NCBI GenBank assembly: GCA_965235635.1
Contig: CBDDYR010000003.1
Coordinates: 62,001-126,000, forward strand
Length of the DNA stretch: 64,000 nt
Origin: Fontibacterium meridianamericanum
GTDB taxonomy: Bacteria > Pseudomonadota > Alphaproteobacteria > Pelagibacterales > Pelagibacteraceae
Direction: 5' to 3'
Shown: piece after piece, positions 36,417-45,252 of the stretch
Numbering within the stretch: the first letter of the stretch is position 1
How the letters are laid out: each line of letters starts with the position of its first letter
Notes under the pieces: model-generated
Told to the model about the DNA's origin: nothing
The model's database searches: none
What the model saw: the letters and a program-made list of their open reading frames with translations, nothing else
Position numbers and translations under genes: made by a program

Positions 36417-37112
36417 ATGGGTATTAAATCTAAAATTTTTACAAAGGGCTGCATTGATGTTGCACCACTCCTCATACCAGTAGTTCCCTTTGGAATAATT
36501 TTTGGTGTTATTGGTATAGAGGCTGGACTTGGCCCTATAATCACTTTTTTAATGTCCATCATTATATTTGCTGGCTCATCTCAACTTGTATTTGTACAGT
36601 TGTTTACAGGCGGGGCAACACCAGCAGTTATTGTAAGTTCTGTTGGAATTGTAAATTCAAGGCATTTTTTATATAGCGCCGTTGTTGCGCAATATTTAAC
36701 TAAATTAAAATTATTTTGGAAAATTATTCTTTCATATTTTTTAACCGATCAAGCTTTTATAGTCTCACAAAAATATTTTATTAAACAATCAAAAAATATT
36801 TACAAATATTATCATTTATTAGGCTCTGGATTTACTTTGTGGTTAGTGTGGCAACTCTCAACAATTGGAGGAATTGTTTTAGGCGAGATAATTCCAAAAG
36901 AATTAAATCTTGCCTTTGCAGTGCCGTTAACTTTCATTTCTTTAATTATCGTAGATATAAAAAAAATAGATCATTTAATTGTAGCAATTACGTCAGGAGT
37001 TTTTGCAATTATATTTTTTAATTTACCTTTAAAAATTTATATTGTTATTGCAGCAGCAGCCGGAATTCTAGTGGCTTATGGGTTATCACATACAAAACTT
37101 TATAGAAAATAA
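36417..37112 (+). CDS. azlC: AzlC-family branched-chain amino acid exporter, large subunit
   Basis: A 231-residue membrane protein of the AzlC/YgaZ family, which together with AzlD/YgaH exports branched-chain amino acids. Recognisable segments are PFGIIFGVIGIEAGL, IIFAGSSQLVFVQLF and SVGIVNSRHFLYSA. About six to seven helices. The azlD gene starts 1 nt after its stop codon, so the two are surely co-expressed. Confidence 0.93.
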   Translation: MGIKSKIFTKGCIDVAPLLIPVVPFGIIFGVIGIEAGLGPIITFLMSIIIFAGSSQLVFVQLFTGGATPAVIVSSVGIVNSRHFLYSAVVAQYLTKLKLFWKIILSYFLTDQAFIVSQKYFIKQSKNIYKYYHLLGSGFTLWLVWQLSTIGGIVLGEIIPKELNLAFAVPLTFISLIIVDIKKIDHLIVAITSGVFAIIFFNLPLKIYIVIAAAAGILVAYGLSHTKLYRK

Positions 37113-37113
37113 A

Positions 37114-37425
37114 ATGATTTGGATTACTCTTATATTTGCAGGATTGGTTACATTTTTTACAAGATTTTCTATGATTGCATTATTAAAAAAGAATTATTTT
37201 GGTCCTCGTTTAAAAATAGTTTTGAGTTTTGTGCCAAGTGCAGTATTTCCAGCAATTATATTTCCAGCAGTATTTTTAAATTCCTCAGGACATCTTGCAT
37301 TTTTAGATAATCCAAAAGTTTTAGCTGCATTAATAGCAGTATTGATTGGTTATTTAACTGAAAGTGTCATCGCGACTATTCTTTCAGGCCTTGCAGTTTT
37401 ATGGCTAATTATTTTCTTTATTTAA
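37114..37425 (+). CDS. azlD: AzlD-family exporter, small subunit
   Basis: A 103-residue membrane protein with four helices, of the AzlD/YgaH family, partner of AzlC. The pattern FAGLVTFFTRFSMIALL and a central VPSAVFPAIIFP (here FVPSAVFPAIIFPAVF) are typical. I choose the ATG at 37114, directly after the azlC stop, because the longer reading from 37078 would lie inside azlC and adds a polar tail that the family lacks. Confidence 0.9.
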   Translation: MIWITLIFAGLVTFFTRFSMIALLKKNYFGPRLKIVLSFVPSAVFPAIIFPAVFLNSSGHLAFLDNPKVLAALIAVLIGYLTESVIATILSGLAVLWLIIFFI

Positions 37426-37502
37426 GAAAATTTTATTAAAAATAAGTAGAATAAATTTAACTAAGATTGATTAGTATTTTAAGATAGCTTAAATTTTAAT
37501 AA

Positions 37503-37874
37503 ATGCTTCGAGCAATATTTGTTATTTTCTTTTTTCAGCTTTTAGGCGAGACTTTAAAAAAATTTTTTGAAATGCGTATACCAGGTCCAGTGATTGGGCT
37601 TATTCTTTTGCTTATGACATTAATATTCTTGAAAAGATTTAAAATGTCAGCGGTTAATAATTTAAAAACTGATGTTATCAATACTTCAAATTATATTTTA
37701 AGTTATTTATCACTTTTATTTGTACCGATAGGGGTTGGAGTCGTAATGCATCTTTCTTATTTAGAAAATAATTTATTTAAAGTTCTAATTATTGTTTTTA
37801 TCTCAACAATTTTAACTATTGGTTTGACAGCGTATTTAATGGAAAAAATTAACAAACGAATTAATAAGAAATGA
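37503..37874 (+). CDS. lrgA: LrgA/CidA family membrane protein
   Basis: A 123-residue holin-like membrane protein with four helices, of the LrgA/CidA family. The signature MRIPGPVIGLILLL is present, as is LLFVPIGVGVV. LrgA and LrgB together act in bacteria as a transporter of pyruvate or small hydroxy acids; the fused plant homologue PLGG1 moves glycolate and glycerate. It overlaps lrgB by 4 nt. Confidence 0.92.
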   Translation: MLRAIFVIFFFQLLGETLKKFFEMRIPGPVIGLILLLMTLIFLKRFKMSAVNNLKTDVINTSNYILSYLSLLFVPIGVGVVMHLSYLENNLFKVLIIVFISTILTIGLTAYLMEKINKRINKK

Positions 37875-38602
37875 TTCAAAAAGATAAACTTTACAGTATT
37901 TGGGTTTATTTACAGGCAGAACCTTTATTTTGGTTAACGCTGACCATCGGTTCTTATTTAGTAGGTGACTACCTTTACAAAAAATCTAAATTGTTTCCAC
38001 TTGTTAACCCAGTTGCAATATCAATTTTTATTATTTCATTAGTATTAATTAATTTAAATATTTCATATGAGAGATATTTTGATGGAGCTAAATTTATTCA
38101 CTTTATGTTGGGACCTGCAACAGTTGCACTTGCAATTCCAATTTATAAACAATTTAGAGTAATACAAAAAGAAGCATTGAGTATTTCAATATCGCTGATT
38201 GCTGGAAGTTTATTTGCAATCGTTTCCACATTTATTCTTTGCGAAATTTTTAAAATAGAAGATCAGGTTTTATTTAGTATGCTACCAAGAAGTGCCACAG
38301 CACCTATTGCCATGGGTATTTCAGATTTAATTGGCGGGATCCCATCATTAACTGCAATTATTACAATTTTAACCGGAATTATGGGTGCATCTTTTGGAAC
38401 TTTTGCTTTGGATTACTTAAAATTAAAAGATATGTCTGCACGTGGTTTTGGACTAGGTCTTGCATCTCATGGTATCGGTACGGCGCGAGCTATGAGCAGA
38501 AATGAAACAGCTGGAGTTTTTGCAGCTTTGGCTCTAGGTCTAAATGGCATCGCAACTGCAATTTTAGTGCCTCTATTATTTAAATTATTTAATCTTTTTT
38601 AA
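37871..38602 (+). CDS. lrgB: LrgB family membrane protein
   Basis: A 243-residue LrgB/CidB-type membrane protein with about seven helices. Conserved stretches are LGPATVALAIPIYKQ, SMLPRSATAPIAMGIS, GIMGASFG and GLASHGIGTARAM. It is translationally coupled to lrgA. With the PHB and glyoxylate genes elsewhere in the window, a role in moving two- or three-carbon acids is attractive but only inferred. Confidence 0.93.
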   Translation: MIQKDKLYSIWVYLQAEPLFWLTLTIGSYLVGDYLYKKSKLFPLVNPVAISIFIISLVLINLNISYERYFDGAKFIHFMLGPATVALAIPIYKQFRVIQKEALSISISLIAGSLFAIVSTFILCEIFKIEDQVLFSMLPRSATAPIAMGISDLIGGIPSLTAIITILTGIMGASFGTFALDYLKLKDMSARGFGLGLASHGIGTARAMSRNETAGVFAALALGLNGIATAILVPLLFKLFNLF

Positions 38603-38669
38603 GTTTCCTCCCCCAAAAAGTGTATTGATAGCTTAATACGAAGTAGTATGTTTTAAACAGGGGGTCCTA

Positions 38670-39470
38670 ATGATTAATAAAGAAAAACAATCAAGAAGAG
38701 AGGCTTTAAAAATGGGGGTTGCGGCAATAACAGTTGCAGGGGTAGCAACAGCAACATCGACTGCCTTAGCCCAAACAAAAACTCCATTTGCAGTTAAATC
38801 AACTTTTATTCCAATTGCTGATAGTAAAGATTTATTTCCTGTAAGAAGAATTTATTGTATCGGCAGAAATTATGCAGCGCATTCAAGAGAAATGGGTTCA
38901 GACCCAACAAGAGAACCTCCTTTCTTTTTTCAAAAACCAACAGATGCTATTCAAAATGTAAAACCTGGAACAGTTGGGGATCATCCTTATCCAAGTCTAA
39001 CTAAAAATTATCATTATGAAGTTGAATTAGTTGCTGCTTTAAAATCAGGTGGCAAAAATATTCCAACAGATAAAGCTTTAGATCATGTATTTGGTTATGC
39101 ATTGGGATTGGATATGACAAGACGTGATTTACAACGTGCTTTAGCAGATGAAAAAAAACCTTGGGAAATTGGAAAATCTTTTGATCATTCAGCTCCAATT
39201 GGTCCTATTCATTTAGTTTCAAAAGTAGGTCATTATAAAGATGGTAACATTTCATTAGCTGTAAACGATCAAATAAAACAAAAAGCTAATTTGAACCAAA
39301 TGATCTGGTCTGTGGCAGAACAAATATCAAAACTTTCTGAGGCTAATGAACTATTCCCTGGAGATATTATATTTTCTGGAACACCAGAAAATGTAGGCCC
39401 TGTTGTAAAAGGGGATGTGATCGTTTGTAAAATTGATCGATTACCAGATCTGTCAGTAAAAATTATATAA
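38670..39470 (+). CDS. Fumarylacetoacetate hydrolase family protein with Tat signal
   Basis: A 266-residue FAH-fold protein. The core has RRIYCIGRNYAAHSREMG, the metal ligands in HYEVELVAAL and GYALGLDMTRRDLQ, and the C-terminal GDIIFSGTPENVGPV, all normal for FAH-superfamily hydrolases/decarboxylases. What is unusual is an N-terminal twin-arginine signal: SRREALKMG followed by a hydrophobic segment and an Ala-rich cleavage region ending ALAQT near residue 35. The enzyme therefore probably acts in the periplasm. Substrate unknown. A cytochrome b561 gene follows after 23 bp. Confidence 0.9.
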   Translation: MINKEKQSRREALKMGVAAITVAGVATATSTALAQTKTPFAVKSTFIPIADSKDLFPVRRIYCIGRNYAAHSREMGSDPTREPPFFFQKPTDAIQNVKPGTVGDHPYPSLTKNYHYEVELVAALKSGGKNIPTDKALDHVFGYALGLDMTRRDLQRALADEKKPWEIGKSFDHSAPIGPIHLVSKVGHYKDGNISLAVNDQIKQKANLNQMIWSVAEQISKLSEANELFPGDIIFSGTPENVGPVVKGDVIVCKIDRLPDLSVKII

Positions 39471-39493
39471 TTTTTTTTATTTATATAAGTAAA

Positions 39494-40042
39494 ATGCATT
39501 TTAAAAATACATTAATTACTTATGGTATTATAAGTAAAAATTTTCACTGGATAATGGCAGTGATAATTTTGTTAAATTTTACAATTGGCGTATTTATGGG
39601 TGATTTGGAAAAAGGCCCATTACGTTTTTTTTTATTTAATTTTCATAAGTCACTTGGAATTTTAATTTTAGTTTTGATTATTGTCAGATTACTATGGAGA
39701 ATATCAAATTTAGTACCCAATCCTTTATCTGAAAATAATCTACTTAATAAAACTGCAAAGTTTGTTCATTATTTTTTTTATTTTATTTTGTTGGTGGTAA
39801 CTTTTAGTGGTTGGACTTATTCTTCAGCTAGAGGAGGTCCCATTAATGTTTTTGGACTCTTTTCAGTACCTGCTTTAGTTGAGAAAAATGAGGAAATTGG
39901 AAAAATTGCTCGCAATATTCACGGAATATCAGTTTATATATTTATTACTTTTTTAGCACTGCACATTCTTGCAAGCTTATATCATCACTTTTTTTTAAAA
40001 GATAAAACTTTAAAAAGAATGTGGTTTGGAAAAATTGATTGA
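39494..40042 (+). CDS. Cytochrome b561
   Basis: A 182-residue bacterial cytochrome b561 (CybB type) with four helices. Heme-ligand histidines lie in SKNFHWIMAV, FNFHKSLGI, KFVHYFFYF and LALHILASLYHHF. It would pass electrons between quinone and a periplasmic partner. The stop overlaps the start of a YceI gene by 4 nt, and the b561-YceI pairing is a common operon, YceI being a lipocalin-like isoprenoid-quinone binder. Confidence 0.93.
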   Translation: MHFKNTLITYGIISKNFHWIMAVIILLNFTIGVFMGDLEKGPLRFFLFNFHKSLGILILVLIIVRLLWRISNLVPNPLSENNLLNKTAKFVHYFFYFILLVVTFSGWTYSSARGGPINVFGLFSVPALVEKNEEIGKIARNIHGISVYIFITFLALHILASLYHHFFLKDKTLKRMWFGKID

Positions 40043-40596
40043 TTAGATATTTAATTTTTTTTTTAATTTTTTGTTCCAATAGTTTTTCTTTAGAGAGATG
40101 GAATATCAATAATTCAACTAGCTCAATAAATTTTTCTATTCCAGTTCTGTTAGCTGAAAATGTAGTTGGTAATTTTAAAAAATTTAATGGTTATATCGAA
40201 GTTGATAGAAAGAATTTTGAAGGGGTTGCAGGAGTGACTATAGACATTAATAGTATTCAAACTAATTACGATTTGGACTATGGCGATTTAATAAGAGGAG
40301 AGGTCTTTTTTAATAACTCAAGATTTCCTAAGGCATCAATTCTAACAAAGGATTTTTTAATCAATAAAGATAACACCGCTTATGCTTTTGCAACTTTAAA
40401 AATTAAAGGAATCGAAAGGGATTTTAAAATCCTTTTTAACTACAATTTACAAAATAGTAAAAAAGCAGTCGCTAGCGGAAGTTTTATTTTTAAAAGATCA
40501 GACTTTGAAATTGGGACTGGTATTTGGGCTAATACATTAATTTTAAAGGATGACGTTACAGTCAGTGTAAACTTAAACCTTGATTTGGTTGAGTAA
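40039..40596 (+). CDS. YceI-family periplasmic protein
   Basis: A 185-residue YceI-like protein with a signal peptide of about 17 residues (ending SNSFS). The lipocalin-like fold is indicated by WNINNSTSSINFSIP, FNGYIEVDR, FPKASILTKDF and a C-terminal DDVTVSVNLNL. The start is a TTG overlapping the cytochrome b561 stop by 4 nt; no better start is seen without losing the signal peptide. Known members bind polyisoprenoids; pairing with cytochrome b561 suggests quinone handling in the periplasm. Confidence 0.9.
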   Translation: MIRYLIFFLIFCSNSFSLERWNINNSTSSINFSIPVLLAENVVGNFKKFNGYIEVDRKNFEGVAGVTIDINSIQTNYDLDYGDLIRGEVFFNNSRFPKASILTKDFLINKDNTAYAFATLKIKGIERDFKILFNYNLQNSKKAVASGSFIFKRSDFEIGTGIWANTLILKDDVTVSVNLNLDLVE

Positions 40597-40638
40597 TTTA
40601 AACTTTTATAAAACAGTCAATTGTAATAATATATTTGT

Positions 40639-40833
40639 ATGGCAACTTACGAATGTCCAAAATGCAAAATGTCCGCAAATATAACTTGCGGCAAATGTAA
40701 TGCTCCATTGAAAGATGCATCTTTAAAGTTAGACAATGGTCAAAAAGTTCAAATTTGTGAGTGTCCAAATGGTCATGGAAAAATTAAAAGTCCTTTATGT
40801 TGTGGCAAGGACATGACCTGCTCAGTGGCCTGA
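40639..40833 (+). CDS. Small Cys-rich zinc-ribbon-like protein
   Basis: A 64-residue protein with nine cysteines in pairs: CPKC near residue 5, CGKC near 17, CECP near 40, and PLCCGKDMTC at the end. The first two pairs would make a classical zinc ribbon; the C-terminal CCGKDMTC is less usual and might hold a second metal. No signal peptide. I do not recognise a named family, though it looks conserved. It is a separate gene between yceI and the aminotransferase gene. Confidence 0.7.
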   Translation: MATYECPKCKMSANITCGKCNAPLKDASLKLDNGQKVQICECPNGHGKIKSPLCCGKDMTCSVA

Positions 40834-40896
40834 AAAGTAATTTAAATTTTTATTTTTTAGGTTTATTTTTCTTAAAATTTTAATTAATTAAAAAAA

Positions 40897-41751
40897 ATGG
40901 TTAGACAAGTATATATTAACGGAGAATTTCAAAACGAAAACGAAGCTAAGATTTCTGTTTTTGATCGTGGTCTATTATTTTCAGATTCATTATATGAAGT
41001 AACCACCGTTATTAACGGTAAATTAATAGATTTTCATAGTCATATGAAACGTCTAGACCGTTCAATGACAGAGCTAAAATTTTCTGAATTACTAGATCAC
41101 GATAATATTTTAGCGTTTCATAAAAAATTAATTGAATTGAATAACTTAAATGAGGGTATGATTTATTTACAAGTTACAAGAGGGAATGCAGATAGAAGCT
41201 TTGATATTCCAAAAGAAAAAATCAAACCCACAGTTTTTGCTTTTACCCAAGAAAAAAAAATAATTGATTCTGAATCTTCCAAAAAAGGAATTAAAGTTAT
41301 GACTTTAGATGATTTGAGATGGAAACGCTGCGATATTAAAACAACCCAGTTACTTTATGCTAGTTTAGCTAAAACCGAAGCTTCAAAAAAAGGATTTGAT
41401 GATGCTTGGATGATTAGACAAGGATTTATCACCGAAGGAAGTTCAAACAATACTTGGATTATTAGAGGAAAAATAATTATTACCAGACACGCTGATAATT
41501 TAATTTTAAGTGGTATTACAAGAGAAGCAATTTTTAAATGTGCAAAAGATCTAGGTTATGAAGTGGTGAATAAAAATTTTACATTACAGGATGTACAATC
41601 AGCTAATGAAGCCTTTGTTACTTCTGCTACTGCATTTGTGATGCCGGTCGTTAAGATTAATAGTAGTCAAATTGGGGATGGTAAGCCTGGAAAATTTACA
41701 ATAGCTCTTAGAGAAGAGTATATAAAGAAGGCACTTGAAAGAGCAATTTAA
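40897..41751 (+). CDS. D-amino-acid transaminase-like class IV aminotransferase
   Basis: A 284-residue PLP enzyme of fold type IV. The N-terminus YINGEFQNENEAKISVFDRG and the catalytic Lys in RCDIKTTQLLYASLAK match D-alanine aminotransferase; DAWMIRQGFITEGSSNNTWII is the PLP-phosphate region. It would interconvert D-alanine and D-glutamate for peptidoglycan, though branched-chain aminotransferases share the fold. It stands alone with 60-110 bp spacers. Confidence 0.9.
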   Translation: MVRQVYINGEFQNENEAKISVFDRGLLFSDSLYEVTTVINGKLIDFHSHMKRLDRSMTELKFSELLDHDNILAFHKKLIELNNLNEGMIYLQVTRGNADRSFDIPKEKIKPTVFAFTQEKKIIDSESSKKGIKVMTLDDLRWKRCDIKTTQLLYASLAKTEASKKGFDDAWMIRQGFITEGSSNNTWIIRGKIIITRHADNLILSGITREAIFKCAKDLGYEVVNKNFTLQDVQSANEAFVTSATAFVMPVVKINSSQIGDGKPGKFTIALREEYIKKALERAI

Positions 41752-41864
41752 ATTTTAAGTTGTATTCTCTAGAAACAAAAAAGAATTTTAAAAAATTCTA
41801 TTTTAACTTTCACTATATTTCCTCTAAAATATTTCATTATGAAAATTGGCATCAAAATAAATAA

Positions 41865-42260
41865 ATGAATATTTCAATTTTATTTACGATAATTTTTATA
41901 ATTTTTTATTTAGTTTTAACAATTATCACTATTAGGGCTAGAAAATCAGCTAGAGTTGAGTACGGAGATGGATTTAATAAAGAATTAACAAAAGCTATTC
42001 GAGCGCACGGTAATTTTTTTGAATTTACTGTTTTTTTTATTATCTCTTCATTTTTATTAGAACTTTTAGAGGGCAATCAGATTTATATTTTTATTGTGAA
42101 TTTAACATTTTTTTTAGGTAGAATTTCTCACGCCTATAGCATGTTAAAAGAAAAGTTATTATTTCGTATGATGGGAATGATGGCAACCTTAACTTGCTAT
42201 GTTACCAATTGTATCTATCTAATCTATTTATACTGGCAGTACTTTAGTCACTTAGATTAA
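41865..42260 (+). CDS. MAPEG family membrane protein
   Basis: A 131-residue, four-helix membrane protein of the MAPEG family (glutathione-dependent eicosanoid/detoxification enzymes). Motifs: TKAIRAHGNFFEFTVFF, matching the E/R-x-x-x-N-x-x-E glutathione site, and FFLGRISHAYSML. Bacterial members are thought to be glutathione transferases. Its stop is 1 nt from the end of the convergent DUF6356-like gene. Confidence 0.87.
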   Translation: MNISILFTIIFIIFYLVLTIITIRARKSARVEYGDGFNKELTKAIRAHGNFFEFTVFFIISSFLLELLEGNQIYIFIVNLTFFLGRISHAYSMLKEKLLFRMMGMMATLTCYVTNCIYLIYLYWQYFSHLD

Positions 42261-42261
42261 A

Positions 42262-42540
42262 TTATTTTTTTTCCAATTCATCCAACATACAAGGAGATGA
42301 AAAGCTTTTATTGATTTCTTCAAAATTTTGATTTTGATCTTTTTGTGGTTTTTGAAAAAGATCGTTCATTCTTTTAATTCTTTTACTTGTGGTATACTCA
42401 AACCAAGCAGGATTTATGGCATGAATAAATGCAGTAAAAAATGACCATAAACATTTTAAGCCAATTTTCATCGCAAAAAACATGTGTTCAAAATAACCTT
42501 TATTTGCGAGTTCTAGATGTCTTTTAATTTTATTAAGCAT
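42262..42540 (-). CDS. DUF6356-like protein
   Basis: A 92-residue protein matching, by eye, the DUF6356 family: KRHLELANKGYFEHMFFAM, then a hydrophobic stretch and AFIHAINPAWFEYTTSKRI. The central region could be one membrane-associated helix. Function unknown. It is convergent with the MAPEG gene and divergent from clpB. Confidence 0.65.
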   Translation of the reverse strand: MLNKIKRHLELANKGYFEHMFFAMKIGLKCLWSFFTAFIHAINPAWFEYTTSKRIKRMNDLFQKPQKDQNQNFEEINKSFSSPCMLDELEKK

Positions 42541-42628
42541 TATTCAATTATCACCCCTATTTATACTTAATTGTATTAAATTTCACAATTTCAAGTACCT
42601 AAAATAAATTTTTATTTAATCAAATCGC

Positions 42629-42656
42629 ATTGAAAGCTCTAAAACTTTACCCATAT
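42629..42656 (+). promoter_or_regulatory. Candidate heat-shock (RpoH) promoter of clpB
   Basis: ATTGAAA at 42629-42635 and CCCATAT at 42650-42656 with a 14-bp gap resemble the sigma-32 pattern (CTTGAAA / CCCATNT), as expected for clpB. The -10 ends only 7 bp before the clpB ATG, and no ribosome binding site is present, so the mRNA may be leaderless. By-eye match only. Confidence 0.45.
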
Positions 42657-42663
42657 TATAGGC

Positions 42664-45252
42664 ATGGATTTAAACAAATTTACAGAACGATCTAAAGAAA
42701 TATTAAATTCTGCGCAGGTTTTGGCGATGATGCAAAATCATCAACAATTACAGCCAGTACATTTATTAAATAGTATTATTGAAGATGATGATACAGCATC
42801 GTTATTACTAGTCCCTGCAGGACTAGATTTAAAGACTACAAAATTAGCAATAGAAAAAGAATTAAAAAAAATACCGGCTGTAACGGGTAATTCAGGCGGC
42901 ATTAGCGCATCAAAAGAATTTATTGTAACAGTTGAAGAAGCTAAAAAAATCTCCAAACAAAAGGGCGATGAATATGTTCCTGTTGAAAACATATTAGAAG
43001 CAATCCTTCAAACTGATAAGCATTTATTAAAATTACTTCAAAACAACGGGTTTAATTTAAATAAATTTAAATCTGTTCTTGAGACAATGCGCAAAGGTCA
43101 AAAAGTGACAAATGCAAATGATGATGCAAATTATGAAGCATTAAAAAAGTATACAATTGATATTACAGAAAAAGCAAAAAATGGAAAATTAGACCCAGTT
43201 ATTGGTCGTGATGAAGAGATTAGACGTGCTATTCAAGTTCTTTCAAGAAGAACTAAAAACAATCCAGTACTCATTGGTGAACCTGGGGTTGGTAAAACTG
43301 CAATTGTTGAAGGACTAGCGCTTAGAATAATTAATGATGACGTTCCTGAAAGTTTAAGAGATAAAAAATTATTAGCTTTAGATTTAGGTTTATTAATTGC
43401 GGGTGCAAAATTTAGAGGAGAATTTGAAGAAAGATTAAAAGCTGTTCTTAAAGAAATTACGGCTCAACAAGGTGAAGTGATCGTTTTTATTGATGAGATG
43501 CATACCTTAGTTGGCGCAGGCGCAGGCGATGGATCAATGGATGCATCGAATATGTTAAAGCCAGCTCTTGCAAGAGGAGAATTGCATTGTATTGGTGCAA
43601 CCACACTTGCTGAATATAGAAAATATGTAGAAAAAGATGCCGCGTTAACTAGAAGATTCCAACCCGTATTTGTAACGCAGCCATCTGTTGAAGATACGAT
43701 TTCAATTTTAAGAGGCCTTAAAGAAAAATATGAAATGCATCATGGAGTGCATATCTCAGATAATGCACTTGTTTCAGCAGCGGTGCTTTCTAATCGTTAT
43801 ATTACAGATAGATTTTTGCCAGATAAGGCAATTGATTTAATGGATGAAGCATCCAGCAAGCTTCGAATGGAAATTGATTCAAAACCAGAAAATATTGATG
43901 AGATTGATCGAAAAGCAATCCAATTAAAAATTGAAAGAGAAGCTTTAAAAAAAGAGGACGATTCACTTTCAAAAATAAGATTAAAAGAATTAGATGAAAA
44001 AATTGCTGAATTAGATAAAAAATCAGCATCCCTTACAGAAGTATGGGCAAAAGAAAAAAACCAAATTCAATCTGTTCAAAAAATCAAAGAGGAAATTGAG
44101 CGTAATCGAGTTTTATTAAACAATTATCAGAAAAAGGGCGATTTAACTAAAGCCAGCGAAATTATGTATGGCAAGCTTCCTGAATTAGAAAAGAAATTAA
44201 AGGAACAAGATAAAGGAGTGATTGGACAGTATAAAACTTTAAATAAAGAAGTGGGTGAAAATGAAATTGCAGCGGTGGTTTCTAAATGGACAGGAATTCA
44301 AATTGATAAATTATTAGAAGGAGAGAGACAAAAAATATTATCAATGGAAAAAGTAATCTCAACTAAAGTGATTGGTCAAAAAGAAGCTATTAACTCTGTC
44401 AGTAATGCAGTGCGAAGATCAAAAGCTGGCATTCAAGATCCAAACCGACCATTGGGATCATTTCTTTTTTTAGGACCTACGGGAGTTGGTAAAACAGAAT
44501 TAAGTAAAGCGCTTGCATCATTCTTATTTGATGATCAAAACGCGATGATTAGAATTGATATGTCAGAGTATATGGAAAAACATTCTGTGAGCAGATTAAT
44601 TGGTGCTCCTCCAGGATATGTAGGTTACGATCAAGGGGGTGCGTTAACAGAAGCAGTAAGACGTAGACCTTATCAAGTGATTTTATTTGATGAAGTTGAA
44701 AAAGCTCATCCAGATGTATTTAATATTTTCCTGCAAATTTTAGATGATGGAAGATTAACCGATGGTCAGGGTAGAGTTGTTGATTTTAAAAATACAATTA
44801 TCATTTTAACATCCAACTTAGGTTCAGAATTCATTCAAGCTAACAAAAGCGATAAATTAGATGAAAGAACGAAGGAGAAAGTATTAGAAGTTGTTAAAAA
44901 ATCTTTCAGACCAGAGTTTGTAAATCGATTAGATGATATTATTGTCTTTGATCGACTTCAAAAAGAAGAGATTAAAGAGATTGTTAAGATTCAAGTAAAT
45001 AATTTAAAAAATATTTTAAAAGATAAAAACTTAACATTCACCATTACAGATAATGCTTTAGAATGGTTAGTAGATAAAGGTTTTGATCAAGAATATGGTG
45101 CTCGACCGTTAAAAAGAGCCATCCAAAAATATATTCAAAATCCAATTGCAAATTTAATCTTGGATATGAAAGATAAAAAATTGGATGCGATTAAAATTGA
45201 TGTAGATGGCGATCAGCTAGTTCTTAATAATAAAGTATTTGCGATCAATTAA
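42664..45252 (+). CDS. clpB: ClpB disaggregase
   Basis: An 862-residue Hsp100 disaggregase that, with DnaK, rescues aggregated proteins. It has the N-terminal Clp repeat domain (to about 145), a first AAA+ module with Walker A GEPGVGKTAIVEG and Walker B VIVFIDEMHTLVGAG, the coiled-coil middle domain (about 400-530), and a second AAA+ module with GPTGVGKTELSKA and LFDEVEKAHPDVFN. The GAR-like ClpP-binding loop is absent as expected. Gene is intact; its last few bases are where a 2.4-kb tandem duplication begins. Confidence 0.98.
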   Translation: MDLNKFTERSKEILNSAQVLAMMQNHQQLQPVHLLNSIIEDDDTASLLLVPAGLDLKTTKLAIEKELKKIPAVTGNSGGISASKEFIVTVEEAKKISKQKGDEYVPVENILEAILQTDKHLLKLLQNNGFNLNKFKSVLETMRKGQKVTNANDDANYEALKKYTIDITEKAKNGKLDPVIGRDEEIRRAIQVLSRRTKNNPVLIGEPGVGKTAIVEGLALRIINDDVPESLRDKKLLALDLGLLIAGAKFRGEFEERLKAVLKEITAQQGEVIVFIDEMHTLVGAGAGDGSMDASNMLKPALARGELHCIGATTLAEYRKYVEKDAALTRRFQPVFVTQPSVEDTISILRGLKEKYEMHHGVHISDNALVSAAVLSNRYITDRFLPDKAIDLMDEASSKLRMEIDSKPENIDEIDRKAIQLKIEREALKKEDDSLSKIRLKELDEKIAELDKKSASLTEVWAKEKNQIQSVQKIKEEIERNRVLLNNYQKKGDLTKASEIMYGKLPELEKKLKEQDKGVIGQYKTLNKEVGENEIAAVVSKWTGIQIDKLLEGERQKILSMEKVISTKVIGQKEAINSVSNAVRRSKAGIQDPNRPLGSFLFLGPTGVGKTELSKALASFLFDDQNAMIRIDMSEYMEKHSVSRLIGAPPGYVGYDQGGALTEAVRRRPYQVILFDEVEKAHPDVFNIFLQILDDGRLTDGQGRVVDFKNTIIILTSNLGSEFIQANKSDKLDERTKEKVLEVVKKSFRPEFVNRLDDIIVFDRLQKEEIKEIVKIQVNNLKNILKDKNLTFTITDNALEWLVDKGFDQEYGARPLKRAIQKYIQNPIANLILDMKDKKLDAIKIDVDGDQLVLNNKVFAIN

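Noticed and set aside
41752..41864. Terminator GAATTTTAAAAAATTC after the aminotransferase gene
   Set aside because: All A/T apart from the ends, weak stem, no clear T-run; such repeats are expected by chance in this composition.
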